64,000 nucleotides of DNA from Synechococcus sp. Nb3U1 (lineage in GTDB: Bacteria > Cyanobacteriota > Cyanobacteriia > Thermostichales > Thermostichaceae). The stretch spans positions 1,274,079-1,338,078 of the forward strand of contig NZ_JAKFYQ010000001.1 of NCBI RefSeq assembly GCF_021533835.1, in the 5' to 3' direction. Both the position numbers and the translations under genes were made by a program. The first letter of the stretch is position 1, and each line of letters opens with the position of its first letter. Under the pieces are notes generated by a model. That model searched no databases and had not been told where the DNA came from. It was given only the letters and a program-made list of their open reading frames with translations. Below, piece after piece: positions 7,592 through 15,094 of this stretch.

Positions 7592-10201
7592 ATGAATGAA
7601 GAGCCGCAGGCAATCCGGATCCCGTCGGGGCTGTTGGCCCTGCTGGCTGGGCTGCCTTTGCTCCTGCTGGTGATTTGGAATGTGACCGATCCGATCCCCC
7701 CCGCTTGGGATGAGGCTCAACATCTGTTGCAGGCACAAGCCTTTGGTGCTCATTTGCAGCGCTTTCGCTGGGATCCCCTCTGGTGGGATCAATTTTTGCA
7801 CTTGAACCAGCGCTACCCGCCGTTGACCTATTGGTTGGGGATCCCGTTGGCAGTATGGCATCCCTTCAGTCGGGCGGATGGGCAGTTGCTCAACCTGCTG
7901 GCGTTGGGGATCCTGGCTGGAGTGACGCAGCGAATCGGCTGGCGGGCCTATTCCTCGAGGGGGATCGGTTGGCTGGGGGCAGGGTTGCTGCTCCTGTATC
8001 CGGGGATCACCTCTCTAGCCCACGTGTATATGTTGGAGCTGGTGCTGGTGTTGACCGTGACACTGGCCTTTTGGGCAATGCTCAGTTACTGGCAGGATCC
8101 TTCCTGGAAGGCGGGGGTAGGGGTAGGGGCGGCGGTGGCGGCGGTGCTGTTGACGAAGTGGACGGGGGTGTTGTTTTTGGTACTCCCCTTGGGGGCGTTG
8201 GTGGGTCGAGCTTTGCTGAGGGGGCGAAAGGGGAAAGGGTGGCATAGAGGGTGCGTCAGGCTCCGGCCCACAGGGATCCCTTTGGCAGAAATGGGACTGG
8301 GTATGGGGGTAACGCTGCTGCTCTGCTGGCCTTGGTACGGAGCCAATTGGCTGTTTGTGCTCAGCAATGGGTTTGGCTATACCAGCACCGCCCACTACTA
8401 CATCACCTGTGCCGCCGGATCCCTGTGTTGGTGGACAAGTTACCTGCGCCTGTTGCCACAACAGATGGGCCCGGTTTTATGTGGGTTACCGCTGTTGACG
8501 CTGTGGCCTTGGGGATGGAATCCCTCTCTGGGGGTGAGAGCATTGAGCAGTTCTGTAAAAGCTTTCTTCAGGGCTGCTGCCTTAGGATCTCCCTCAGGAG
8601 CCAAACGCCATGCGCCAAGGCACCGCTGGCGCCATCAGGGGGTGGCGGCGCTATGGGCCACCTATGGGTCGGGCTACTTGCTTTACACACTGGTGGATAT
8701 TAAAGATGTTCGCTTCACCTTACCTCTGTTGCCTCTACTGGCGGTGCTCTCGGCGGGCGGGATCCAGCAGGCTGGGCAATGGTTACAGGAGCGCTCACAC
8801 GCTTCACCCCTGTGCCAGCGTCTGCATCGAGCCTGGCCTTGGTTTGGGCTGGGGTTGGGATCCCTGGCTTTGTGGAGCTTTGGGCAACCCTTGACGCCGG
8901 GGGTTGCTCCCTTGTGGACGGGGATACAGATGCAATGGCAGGGGCAGCACCCCGAGCAAGAGCTGACGGATTGGATCAGGTCTTTGGTGCAGCCGGGGCT
9001 AACCACTACCCTGGGGGTTCTTCCTAATACAGAACTCATCTCCCCTGAAACCCTCACCTATCTGGCCAGTCTGCACAACTGGCCCCTGACTTTTCGCGCT
9101 GCCGGACAAACCCCTTGGCCAGAGCTGGAGCTGTCGTTGCTGGATGGGTTTGTCGATGCTGAAGGAGAGATGGGGATCATCGGCCCCTACGGCCCGGCCA
9201 AAGCCCAAATTCGCCATAGCCTGAACCAGAGCCCGGAGTGGCGTGCCGAGCCGCTTGTGCATCTCCCCTCTGTGGGTAACGTGCGAACCTATCTTTCCAG
9301 ATTGGAACGGGTGAAGCTCCAGGATCTGCCCGACGGGGCGGTGGAGGTGGAACTGAAGCAGATCCTCCCCCGGCTCGATTTGGGGATCCCGGCTTGGCAA
9401 TTGCACTGGCAAGGCTCAGCAAGGGATTTGGCGCAAACGCTGGTGTGGGCAGAACTGGAGGATGAAGAAGGGCAAGTTTTGGCTGAAGGAGCTTGGGTGC
9501 TGGGGCAAACTCGTCTGCAACCGAACCAAGTGGGCACTTGGGCTGTGAATGAGATTTTCACCTTGCCCACAGAAGCCTCTGGGAATGGGACTTTGCACCT
9601 CACCTGGCAACCGCCGCAAGGGATCTGGCAACATCGGAGCCAGCCTTGGCCGGGAGGAATCCAGGGCACATTGACCAAGGGATCCCAATGGTTACGGGAT
9701 CCCCTCATTCCGCTGCGATCGGCTGCTGATGCGGCTGCCCATGGCAATTTGGAGGGGTTATCCCTCTACCTGAATGCCTGGACAACCCTGCAGTACCCGA
9801 CTTTTCTGACGGATCCCGATCGCGCCCTGACCGGCAAGTTGTTGCAGGGAGAATGGCAACGGGCCACCCAGCGAGGGGATTTAGCCCGGCAAATTCAAAG
9901 CCACTACCAACAGGGGTTGATGCTGGTGGCGCTCCTACAACCAGACTCCGCCCAGGCTCACTTTCAACAGATTGTAGAGTTGGATCCTGAGGATAATTGG
10001 GCACGGGCTTATCTGGCGTTTTTGCGGGTGCTCTTTACCCATAAGGTTGAGGGCTGGGCAGGATTACAAGCGGAATTGGTGTATTTGGTGCAGCCATTGT
10101 GTCAAGCAGGAGATCCGGAGCTGACCTTAGCTTGGGTTTGCTCTCTTTTGCCATCGTTCGCATCAGCAGCGCCTTGGCGCGGTACATCCAGCTCCATCTG
10201 A
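7592..10201 (+). CDS. Large membrane glycosyltransferase, ArnT/GT39-like, with C-terminal TPR-like tail
   Basis: An 869-residue membrane protein. The N-terminal half has about ten hydrophobic helices and the first periplasmic loop begins with PPAWDEAQHLLQA, the acidic DE motif position of GT39/GT-C glycosyltransferases that use polyprenyl-linked sugar donors. The C-terminal 400 residues are soluble; near residues 780-830 (LVALLQPDSAQAHFQQIVELDPEDNWARAYLAF) there is a TPR-like repeat. Acceptor and sugar are unknown. It starts 74 bases after bicA and may be cotranscribed. Its last 100 bases overlap the convergent LysR gene. The 3' end lies in a 15-base tandem duplication, whose first copy supplies the stop codon. 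Confidence 0.8.
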   Translation: MNEEPQAIRIPSGLLALLAGLPLLLLVIWNVTDPIPPAWDEAQHLLQAQAFGAHLQRFRWDPLWWDQFLHLNQRYPPLTYWLGIPLAVWHPFSRADGQLLNLLALGILAGVTQRIGWRAYSSRGIGWLGAGLLLLYPGITSLAHVYMLELVLVLTVTLAFWAMLSYWQDPSWKAGVGVGAAVAAVLLTKWTGVLFLVLPLGALVGRALLRGRKGKGWHRGCVRLRPTGIPLAEMGLGMGVTLLLCWPWYGANWLFVLSNGFGYTSTAHYYITCAAGSLCWWTSYLRLLPQQMGPVLCGLPLLTLWPWGWNPSLGVRALSSSVKAFFRAAALGSPSGAKRHAPRHRWRHQGVAALWATYGSGYLLYTLVDIKDVRFTLPLLPLLAVLSAGGIQQAGQWLQERSHASPLCQRLHRAWPWFGLGLGSLALWSFGQPLTPGVAPLWTGIQMQWQGQHPEQELTDWIRSLVQPGLTTTLGVLPNTELISPETLTYLASLHNWPLTFRAAGQTPWPELELSLLDGFVDAEGEMGIIGPYGPAKAQIRHSLNQSPEWRAEPLVHLPSVGNVRTYLSRLERVKLQDLPDGAVEVELKQILPRLDLGIPAWQLHWQGSARDLAQTLVWAELEDEEGQVLAEGAWVLGQTRLQPNQVGTWAVNEIFTLPTEASGNGTLHLTWQPPQGIWQHRSQPWPGGIQGTLTKGSQWLRDPLIPLRSAADAAAHGNLEGLSLYLNAWTTLQYPTFLTDPDRALTGKLLQGEWQRATQRGDLARQIQSHYQQGLMLVALLQPDSAQAHFQQIVELDPEDNWARAYLAFLRVLFTHKVEGWAGLQAELVYLVQPLCQAGDPELTLAWVCSLLPSFASAAPWRGTSSSI

Positions 10202-11103
10202 GAAATTTCCATCTGAGAAACTTCGGACAGGAGAAAATCGGCGAAGGCCCCGGCAACTACAGAAAGACGTTTTGAGCGCAGGTAAACCAAATACCAGGAG
10301 CCGTAGATGGGAAACTCCTCCACATCCAAAATCGCCAAATGATGTTGCCAACCGCCCAGGGCCAACACATGCTGAGACAAAACGGAAATGCCTAGCCCGC
10401 CGACAATGCCTTGGCGAATCGCTTCGCTGCTACCCAATTCCATCCGGATATTTAGCGTCAGGTTGTGCTTGTCAAACAGCCGCTGCACCGCCATTCGAGT
10501 GCCAGATCCGGGTTCGCGGGCTAAAAAAGGCTCTTGGGCGATGCGTTCTAAGGGGATCCTCTTCTCTCCCACCAGAGGATGATGAATCGGGGCCATCACC
10601 ATCAACGGATTTTCTAGAAATGGGCGAGCCACAACATCAAGATCTTCCGGCGGCATCCCCATGACGTAGAGGTCGTCCATGTTGTGGGCGATGCGATCCA
10701 GAACCTGCTGACGATTAATCACCTTGAGGGCCACATCGATGCCGGGGTACTGCTGGCAAAAAGGCCCTAACAAACGTGGAATAAAGTATTTGGCGGTGGT
10801 GACAACCCCGATGCTGAGGCGCCCTTGTTTCAGGCCCTTTAGATCCGCAAGGGTCATCTCAAATTGATCCAGCTGCTCAAAAATCTTGCCACAGGTTTGG
10901 TGTAAGGCCTGTCCGGCCTCGGTCAAGTAGAGCCGCTTGCCCACCTGTTCAAACAAAGGCAGCCCTACTGCCTTACTCAGTTGCTTGATCTGCATAGAGA
11001 TAGTGGGCTGGGTCAGATACAGCTCTTCGGCAGCACGGGTAAAGCTGAGATGACGGGCAGCCACCTCAAAGATTTGCAGTTGATGCAGGGTGATGGCCTT
11101 CAT
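10102..11103 (-). CDS. cmpR: LysR-family transcriptional regulator, CmpR/CcmR-like
   Basis: DNA-binding regulator, 333 residues: N-terminal winged HTH (residues 1-60, LHQLQIFEVAARHLSFTRAAEEL, TQPTISMQIKQLSKAVG) and a C-terminal LysR effector domain. The run LFEQVGKRLYLTEAG, the LKGLKQG block and TTAKYFIPRLLGPFCQ match the cyanobacterial CmpR subgroup, which controls inorganic-carbon uptake genes and senses photorespiratory metabolites. Target genes are not shown here; bicA is nearby. The last ~35 residues (from about SQMEISQMELD) go past the usual family end and are encoded in the overlap with the convergent glycosyltransferase gene. A dyad lies 37-54 bases upstream of its start. Confidence 0.75.
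   Translation of the reverse strand: MKAITLHQLQIFEVAARHLSFTRAAEELYLTQPTISMQIKQLSKAVGLPLFEQVGKRLYLTEAGQALHQTCGKIFEQLDQFEMTLADLKGLKQGRLSIGVVTTAKYFIPRLLGPFCQQYPGIDVALKVINRQQVLDRIAHNMDDLYVMGMPPEDLDVVARPFLENPLMVMAPIHHPLVGEKRIPLERIAQEPFLAREPGSGTRMAVQRLFDKHNLTLNIRMELGSSEAIRQGIVGGLGISVLSQHVLALGGWQHHLAILDVEEFPIYGSWYLVYLRSKRLSVVAGAFADFLLSEVSQMEISQMELDVPRQGAADANDGKREQTQAKVSSGSPA
10193..10222. repeat. 15-base tandem duplication in convergent gene overlap
   Basis: TCCATCTGAGAAATT (10193-10207) is followed directly by TCCATCTGAGAAACT (10208-10222), one mismatch. On the plus strand the first copy contains the stop codon of the GT39-like gene; on the minus strand the two copies encode a repeated SQMEI/SQMEL-type pentapeptide in the regulator tail. 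Confidence 0.85.
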
Positions 11104-11139
11104 TAGGAATCAGGAAATACCTAAGTTTTACTCATTTAT

Positions 11140-11157
11140 CATAGACTGAAATCTATG
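11140..11157. promoter_or_regulatory. Dyad upstream of the cmpR-like gene, possible operator
   Basis: CATAGA at 11140-11145 is mirrored by TCTATG at 11152-11157 with a 6-base spacer, 37-54 bases before the regulator's start codon. LysR regulators often bind a dyad near their own promoter, so autoregulation is plausible, but the spacing does not match the textbook T-N11-A motif exactly. Confidence 0.35.
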
Positions 11158-11354
11158 TCTTGATCCATGCTTCACGCCTTGGGGCATCAAAGAAGATACA
11201 TAGAATTATAGTTATATAGTTATTTAATTATTTATCTTGATGTCTCTTAGGTTCCAGTCTCAGGATCCCCCGGTGCATAGGCCAGCCTTATTTAGGTCTT
11301 GGCAACATTCCCCAGATTTTCACAAAGGCAGGCTAGGGTAAGAAAGTCTGGCTA

Positions 11355-11471
11355 TACAGCCTTTTCCAGCGTTACCTGATACAGACCTGATAAGCAGATT
11401 CAGGTCAATCCCTTGCTCCGTAAGGTTTTTTGCCTAGCTCAAGGGCCTGTGTGAAGTCGGAAAAGGCTGTA
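11355..11471 (+). mobile_element. MITE-like inverted-repeat element, copy 1 (117 bp)
   Basis: A non-coding element bounded by a perfect 13-base terminal inverted repeat, TACAGCCTTTTCC at the left and GGAAAAGGCTGTA at the right. Both ends begin or finish with TA, as expected if a transposase of the IS630/Tc1 type inserted it at a TA target; that family assignment is inference. It is the longest of three copies in the window and lies 59 bases upstream of the yccF start. Confidence 0.8.
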
Positions 11472-11530
11472 GGAGGGCTATTTCTTCACCCAAGTCCAGC
11501 TGTCTGTTCTCGATAGGGGAGGGTTTAACC

Positions 11531-11899
11531 ATGAGCTTAATTGGCAACATCATCTGGTTGATCTTCGGGGGCTTTCTAACGGCTCTGGGTTATATCTTGG
11601 GGGGATTAAGTCTTTGCCTGACGATCATTGGCATTCCTTTTGGTTGGCAGAGTATCAAGCTGGGATTCGCGGTGCTCACCCCCTTCGGTCGAGAGGTGGT
11701 GGAGTATCCCGATGCCAATAGCCCGTTGCTGCTGATCTTCAACGTGATCTGGCTGTTGCTGTTCGGCTGGCCCTTGGTGCTGAACCATCTATTTTGGGCC
11801 TTGATTTTGGCAGTCACCATTATCGGGATCCCGTTTGCCAAGCAGCATATGAAGTTGATCATCCTGTCGTTGTTGCCCTTTGGTCGGGATCTCCGCTGA
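11531..11899 (+). CDS. YccF domain membrane protein
   Basis: A 122-residue inner-membrane protein with the duplicated YccF domain: each half has a hydrophobic helix pair ending in TIIGIPFGWQSIKLG or TIIGIPFAKQHMKL followed by LTPFGRE or LLPFGRD. Function of the family is not established. A good ribosome site (GGGGAGGG, 11517-11524) precedes ATG 11531. The upstream region contains the first MITE-like element. Confidence 0.88.
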   Translation: MSLIGNIIWLIFGGFLTALGYILGGLSLCLTIIGIPFGWQSIKLGFAVLTPFGREVVEYPDANSPLLLIFNVIWLLLFGWPLVLNHLFWALILAVTIIGIPFAKQHMKLIILSLLPFGRDLR

Positions 11900-12109
11900 G
11901 GAATTGTGTGGACTTGTTTGTGGATTTATTGAAGAGTGTTTCTAAAACATTCAATCTGCTCGAACTTCCCTGGCAAAGCCGCAAGAATTGGACTGAGAGG
12001 AGTTGACTGTGATCTGAATCACCCTCAGCTAGGGGATCCCATCACCGACGGTTTGAGCGGGGAGCGAGAGACTAAAACCATTGCAGGACGTTGCAGGAGG
12101 AGGAAGGCC

Positions 12110-12247
12110 ATGCGTATCATCTGGATCGCAGTGGTGGCCAGTATGTTGGGGTTGTTGGCGGTAATGCCCTTTGCCCAGTCGGATCCCCAGGAAGAATGGC
12201 TGGGAGAACAATGTGCCGCAGATGGGCCGGTCATTTGTCTGGACTAA
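12110..12247 (+). CDS. Small secreted or membrane peptide, 45 residues
   Basis: A short gene supported by a very strong ribosome site, AGGAGGAGG at 12096-12104, six bases before ATG 12110. The product starts MRIIWIAVVASMLGLLAVMPFAQSD, a signal peptide or single membrane helix, followed by about 20 acidic residues with two cysteines (GEQC and PVICLD), which could form a disulfide outside the cytoplasm. I do not recognise a family. It ends 38 bases before the convergent RHH gene. Confidence 0.55.
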   Translation: MRIIWIAVVASMLGLLAVMPFAQSDPQEEWLGEQCAADGPVICLD

Positions 12248-12284
12248 AGCTTTTCATGTTCAGAATTTTATTGGCCCATGAGGG

Positions 12285-12584
12285 CTACTGCGAGCGCAGC
12301 CACTGGGTTAGCAATGCCTCAATCAGCTCTGAGAGATCTTGATCCGATTCCAACAGAATTCGTTTGACGGCGCGGTGGGTGTCTTTGGGAATATACGCGG
12401 TAAGTTTGATGTACTCAGAGCTGTTGGGCTTGGGGGGGCGAAGAGGTTCGGGAGGCTCCGGTGGCTCGGGGGCAAGAGTGTTGTTGTCGGGAATTTTATA
12501 GGCTTGGGCGCTTAACTTTTTCGGGGCAGGACGAGAAGGGATCCCTTCCGGTTGTATATCCAAGAGGCGCTCAAACTTGCTCAT
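12285..12584 (-). CDS. Ribbon-helix-helix-like protein, putative ParA partner (ParG-like)
   Basis: A 99-residue protein with a Pro-rich, probably disordered N-terminal half (PEPPEPPEPLRPPKP) and a C-terminal segment YIKLTAYIPKDTHRAVKRIL followed by SDQDLSELIEALLTQWL, which has the strand-helix-helix pattern of RHH DNA-binding proteins. Its start overlaps the stop of the upstream ParA gene by four bases (ATGA), so the two are translationally coupled. A small ParA plus a small RHH partner is the arrangement of type Ib partition systems such as ParF/ParG; the RHH assignment is by eye. Confidence 0.7.
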   Translation of the reverse strand: MSKFERLLDIQPEGIPSRPAPKKLSAQAYKIPDNNTLAPEPPEPPEPLRPPKPNSSEYIKLTAYIPKDTHRAVKRILLESDQDLSELIEALLTQWLRSQ

Positions 12585-13204
12585 GACAGGATCTCCCCAC
12601 CCACAGCGACATAATCTGACCAGGCTTGCTTAGCTCTAGCTTCTGGGATCTCGTTAATACAAACCCCCTCGAGGGCAGCCCGTTGAAAGGCCACCGTGCG
12701 GCGGATGGAATTTTGGTAGAGGGGGATCCCAGCCTGTTTCAAAAAACTGCGGGCCTCGGCCCCATCCCGGTTGGGCCAGGGAGGAATCAGGGTGAGCAAA
12801 ACCCGGTAGTGCTTTGCCCCTAAGCGCTGGAGCGCATCGGTGGTCAGCATCAGGGCATCCAAGGCCAAGGCATCGGGGGAACAGGGCAAGACCAACAGGT
12901 CACATCGCTGGGCCAGGGCGCGCAACTGTTCGGGGGTAGGGCGGGCTGGGGTATCGATCACCGTATGGTGGAAACCCGTGGGTGTCGGTGTGGTGGAGTC
13001 CCCAGCCAGCACTTTGATGGGAAAGTGGGATCCCCGTTCCGCCCAGCGAGAGGCCGAGCGATTCCGATCCGCATCGATCAGCAACGTCATTTGTGGCGTG
13101 CCGGACTCTGGCGCACCTTTTTCCTGCTGGAGGTAGAGGGCCAAATGCACCGCCGTGGTGGTTTTGCCCACACCCCCTTTAAATCCTAAGACCGCAATAT
13201 TCAT
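12581..13204 (-). CDS. ParA family ATPase, small type Ib (ParF-like)
   Basis: A 207-residue ParA/MinD-type ATPase without an N-terminal HTH. The deviant Walker A motif FKGGVGKTTTAVHL has the signature lysine, followed by LLIDADRNRSASRWAERG (Walker A') and VIDTPARPTPEQL (Walker B region). ATG 13202-13204 (MNIAVLGFKGG) is chosen over a GTG at 13216 because it places the P-loop at the usual distance. It is the first gene of a two-gene unit with the RHH protein. Possible roles are replicon partition or positioning of a cell component; on a chromosome without a visible replication gene this stays open. Confidence 0.85.
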   Translation of the reverse strand: MNIAVLGFKGGVGKTTTAVHLALYLQQEKGAPESGTPQMTLLIDADRNRSASRWAERGSHFPIKVLAGDSTTPTPTGFHHTVIDTPARPTPEQLRALAQRCDLLVLPCSPDALALDALMLTTDALQRLGAKHYRVLLTLIPPWPNRDGAEARSFLKQAGIPLYQNSIRRTVAFQRAALEGVCINEIPEARAKQAWSDYVAVGGEILS

Positions 13205-13515
13205 CGGGCCACACACACTCCCACCCCGGTTTTACTGCCCAATTGCACGGGCGGCAAGGGGGAAGGGGTTACCCATTGCCGTGCCGCAGACTACGGGTTC
13301 TGGCTAGAACGGTGCCGCCTAGAAGCGCATGAAGTTTCCCCAGAGCCGTAATCGACAGAATCTGCAAATGAGGTATTGTAATGCTTGCCTCAGCACTACG
13401 CTTGTGGATCGCCCCCAGTGAAGTGGCATCCTTTGTCTACAGGTTTCGTCCTATCCCTAGCTGTATGCTCTAGCCCTATCCTAAAAACCCCCTCCCTTTT
13501 TTGGAGAAGCCAGCC
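13205..13515. other. Intergenic region upstream of divergent parA and protease genes
   Basis: A 311-base gap. I see no gene and no clean tandem iterons that would mark a parS site. An imperfect direct repeat around 13450-13482 (CCTATCCCTAGC and CTCTAGCCCTATCC) is the only local structure. Promoters for both flanking genes should lie here. Confidence 0.5.
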
Positions 13516-14796
13516 ATGCCCTACCGATCCGGGTCACTTCCCTCCCTAAGCTCTGCTCACTCTTGGAACCTGCCTTTGGGGCTCTGTCTTGCCCTAACCT
13601 TGAGCGCCTGCGGCGGCGGCGGCTCCAGTCGCTCCCTCCCCCCTGCCCCTGTTCTCTCTACCGGACGCATTGAGGGATCCCATTTTGATGACTTGAACGG
13701 CAATGGTCTACGGGATCCGGGAGAGCCGGGGCTACCGGGCATTACCACCTTCCTGGACTTGAATGGCAATGGCCGCCTCGATGCGGGAGAACCAAGTGCA
13801 ACCAGTGATGCCAGCGGCAATTTCCGCTTTTTTGACCTCCCCCCTGGCACCTATCGCGTCACCGCCATCTTGCCGCCGGGGCGGGTCTTTACCACACCGC
13901 GCTCTGGCTTAGGGCTAGAGCAAATTATTGGGGGCACCAACGCTCCCGCGGGGGCCTTTCCTTGGATGGTGGCCTTGGTGTTTGCAGATCGACAGGATCC
14001 GTTTCAGGGGCAGTTTTGTGGGGGATCCCTGATTACACCGGAATGGGTGCTCACAGCGGCCCATTGTTTCTTTAACAATCAAGGTCAGCAGGTGGTGAAC
14101 ACCCAAAATCTGGATCTGTTACTGGGCACCAACCGCCTAGAAGTTGGAGCCGGCCAGCGCATTCGTGCTGCTCAAATTGTCATCAACCCTGGCTACAACC
14201 CCCAACTGGGAGAACCAGGGGGCAACGATATCGCCCTAGTACGCCTGTCTCAGCCTATTTCCTTGGCTACCCTGCCTCTGGTGCAGCCGAACCAAACCAA
14301 CCTAACAGCCCCCGGCACTGCCGCCACCATCATCGGCTGGGGAGCTACCTCTCGCCCTGCCGGTCAGGAACCCAGCGGTTTTCCCAGAGATTTGCAGCAA
14401 GCCACCGTTCCCATTGTGTCCAATGCAGAGTGCAACGCGCCACAATCCTACGATGGCACCATCCTTGACAGCATGTTGTGTGCCGGCTTTCCTCAAGGGG
14501 GAGTGGATTCTTGCCAGGCAGATAGCGGTGGTCCTTTGATCGTGCCTAGTGGTGATGGCTTTGCCCTGGCGGGGATCACCAGCTTTGGGGTCGGTTGTGC
14601 TCAGCCCAATTTCTTTGGGGTGTATACTCGTGTGTCCAGTTTCTCGGGTTTTGTACAGTCGGTGATTGGCAGCACACCCACCCCAAGCCCAACTCCAACA
14701 GTTACTCCTACCCCTGGGGCAACCGCTTCATTCACTGTGAATTTAATCGGGGGTGAGGTGGTTTCGGGTCTCAACTTTGGCAGTCGAGCCCAGTAA
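13516..14796 (+). CDS. Lipoprotein trypsin-like serine protease with split SdrD/Cna-B-like domain
   Basis: A 426-residue exported protease. The signal ends in a lipobox, LTLSAC with Cys32, so the protein is probably a lipoprotein. Residues 48-130 resemble an SdrD_B/Cna-B-like beta domain with two acidic calcium-binding-like loops ([13 protein letters not shown] and [12 protein letters not shown]) and [15 protein letters not shown]. Residues 137-382 are an S1 protease: [10 protein letters not shown], His183 in LTAAHC, Asp238 in NDIALVRL, Ser337 in DSGGP, plus paired cysteines. After a Thr-Pro linker (386-401), [22 protein letters not shown] looks like the missing last strands of the same beta domain, so the protease appears to be inserted into it. 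ATG 13516 has GGAG upstream. The substrate is unknown. Confidence 0.88.
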   Translation: MPYRSGSLPSLSSAHSWNLPLGLCLALTLSACGGGGSSRSLPPAPVLSTGRIEGSHFDDLNGNGLRDPGEPGLPGITTFLDLNGNGRLDAGEPSATSDASGNFRFFDLPPGTYRVTAILPPGRVFTTPRSGLGLEQIIGGTNAPAGAFPWMVALVFADRQDPFQGQFCGGSLITPEWVLTAAHCFFNNQGQQVVNTQNLDLLLGTNRLEVGAGQRIRAAQIVINPGYNPQLGEPGGNDIALVRLSQPISLATLPLVQPNQTNLTAPGTAATIIGWGATSRPAGQEPSGFPRDLQQATVPIVSNAECNAPQSYDGTILDSMLCAGFPQGGVDSCQADSGGPLIVPSGDGFALAGITSFGVGCAQPNFFGVYTRVSSFSGFVQSVIGSTPTPSPTPTVTPTPGATASFTVNLIGGEVVSGLNFGSRAQ

Positions 14797-14894
14797 ATCC
14801 GGGCAATAGCACAGGGATGGTTTATTATAAGAATCCCGGTTTTTCTTCAATACATCTTCAATACAATAAATTCGACGGAGGAGATGGATCCTTT

Positions 14895-15080
14895 ATGACC
14901 CAGGTGACGATTGGCGAAAACGAAGGTATCGAGTCTGCACTACGCCGATTCAAGCGTCAGGTTTCTAAGGCAGGCATCTTACGGGATCTGCGCAACCATC
15001 GGCATTTTGAAACCAACTTGGAAAAACGCAAGCGCAAAGCGGTGGCTGTCCGACGGAACCGCCGCAAAACTATGGCTTAA
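14895..15080 (+). CDS. rpsU: 30S ribosomal protein S21
   Basis: Small basic ribosomal protein that helps mRNA pairing with 16S rRNA during initiation. The 61 residues match bS21: [36 protein letters not shown] and an Arg/Lys-rich C-terminus. GGAGGAG starts about 18 bases before ATG 14895, somewhat distant. The TTG/ATG codons further up are in frame but would give an atypical N-terminus. It faces the TonB-family gene convergently with a 14-base gap. Confidence 0.95.
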   Translation: MTQVTIGENEGIESALRRFKRQVSKAGILRDLRNHRHFETNLEKRKRKAVAVRRNRRKTMA

Positions 15081-15094
15081 GAGCGGCTACAGCC

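Larger units (their letters stand above)
11104..11530. other. Intergenic region between divergent cmpR-like and yccF genes
   Basis: A 427-base gap with no gene that I can support. It holds the dyad at 11140-11157, a very AT-rich block at about 11203-11238 that repeats ATAGTTAT-like units, and the first copy of the MITE-like element (11355-11471). The promoters of both flanking genes should lie here. Confidence 0.7.

Noticed and set aside
12285-13204. McdA/McdB carboxysome-positioning pair
   Set aside because: The ParA keeps the signature lysine that the classical McdA lacks, and the small protein ends in an RHH-like fold and not a Gln-rich region.
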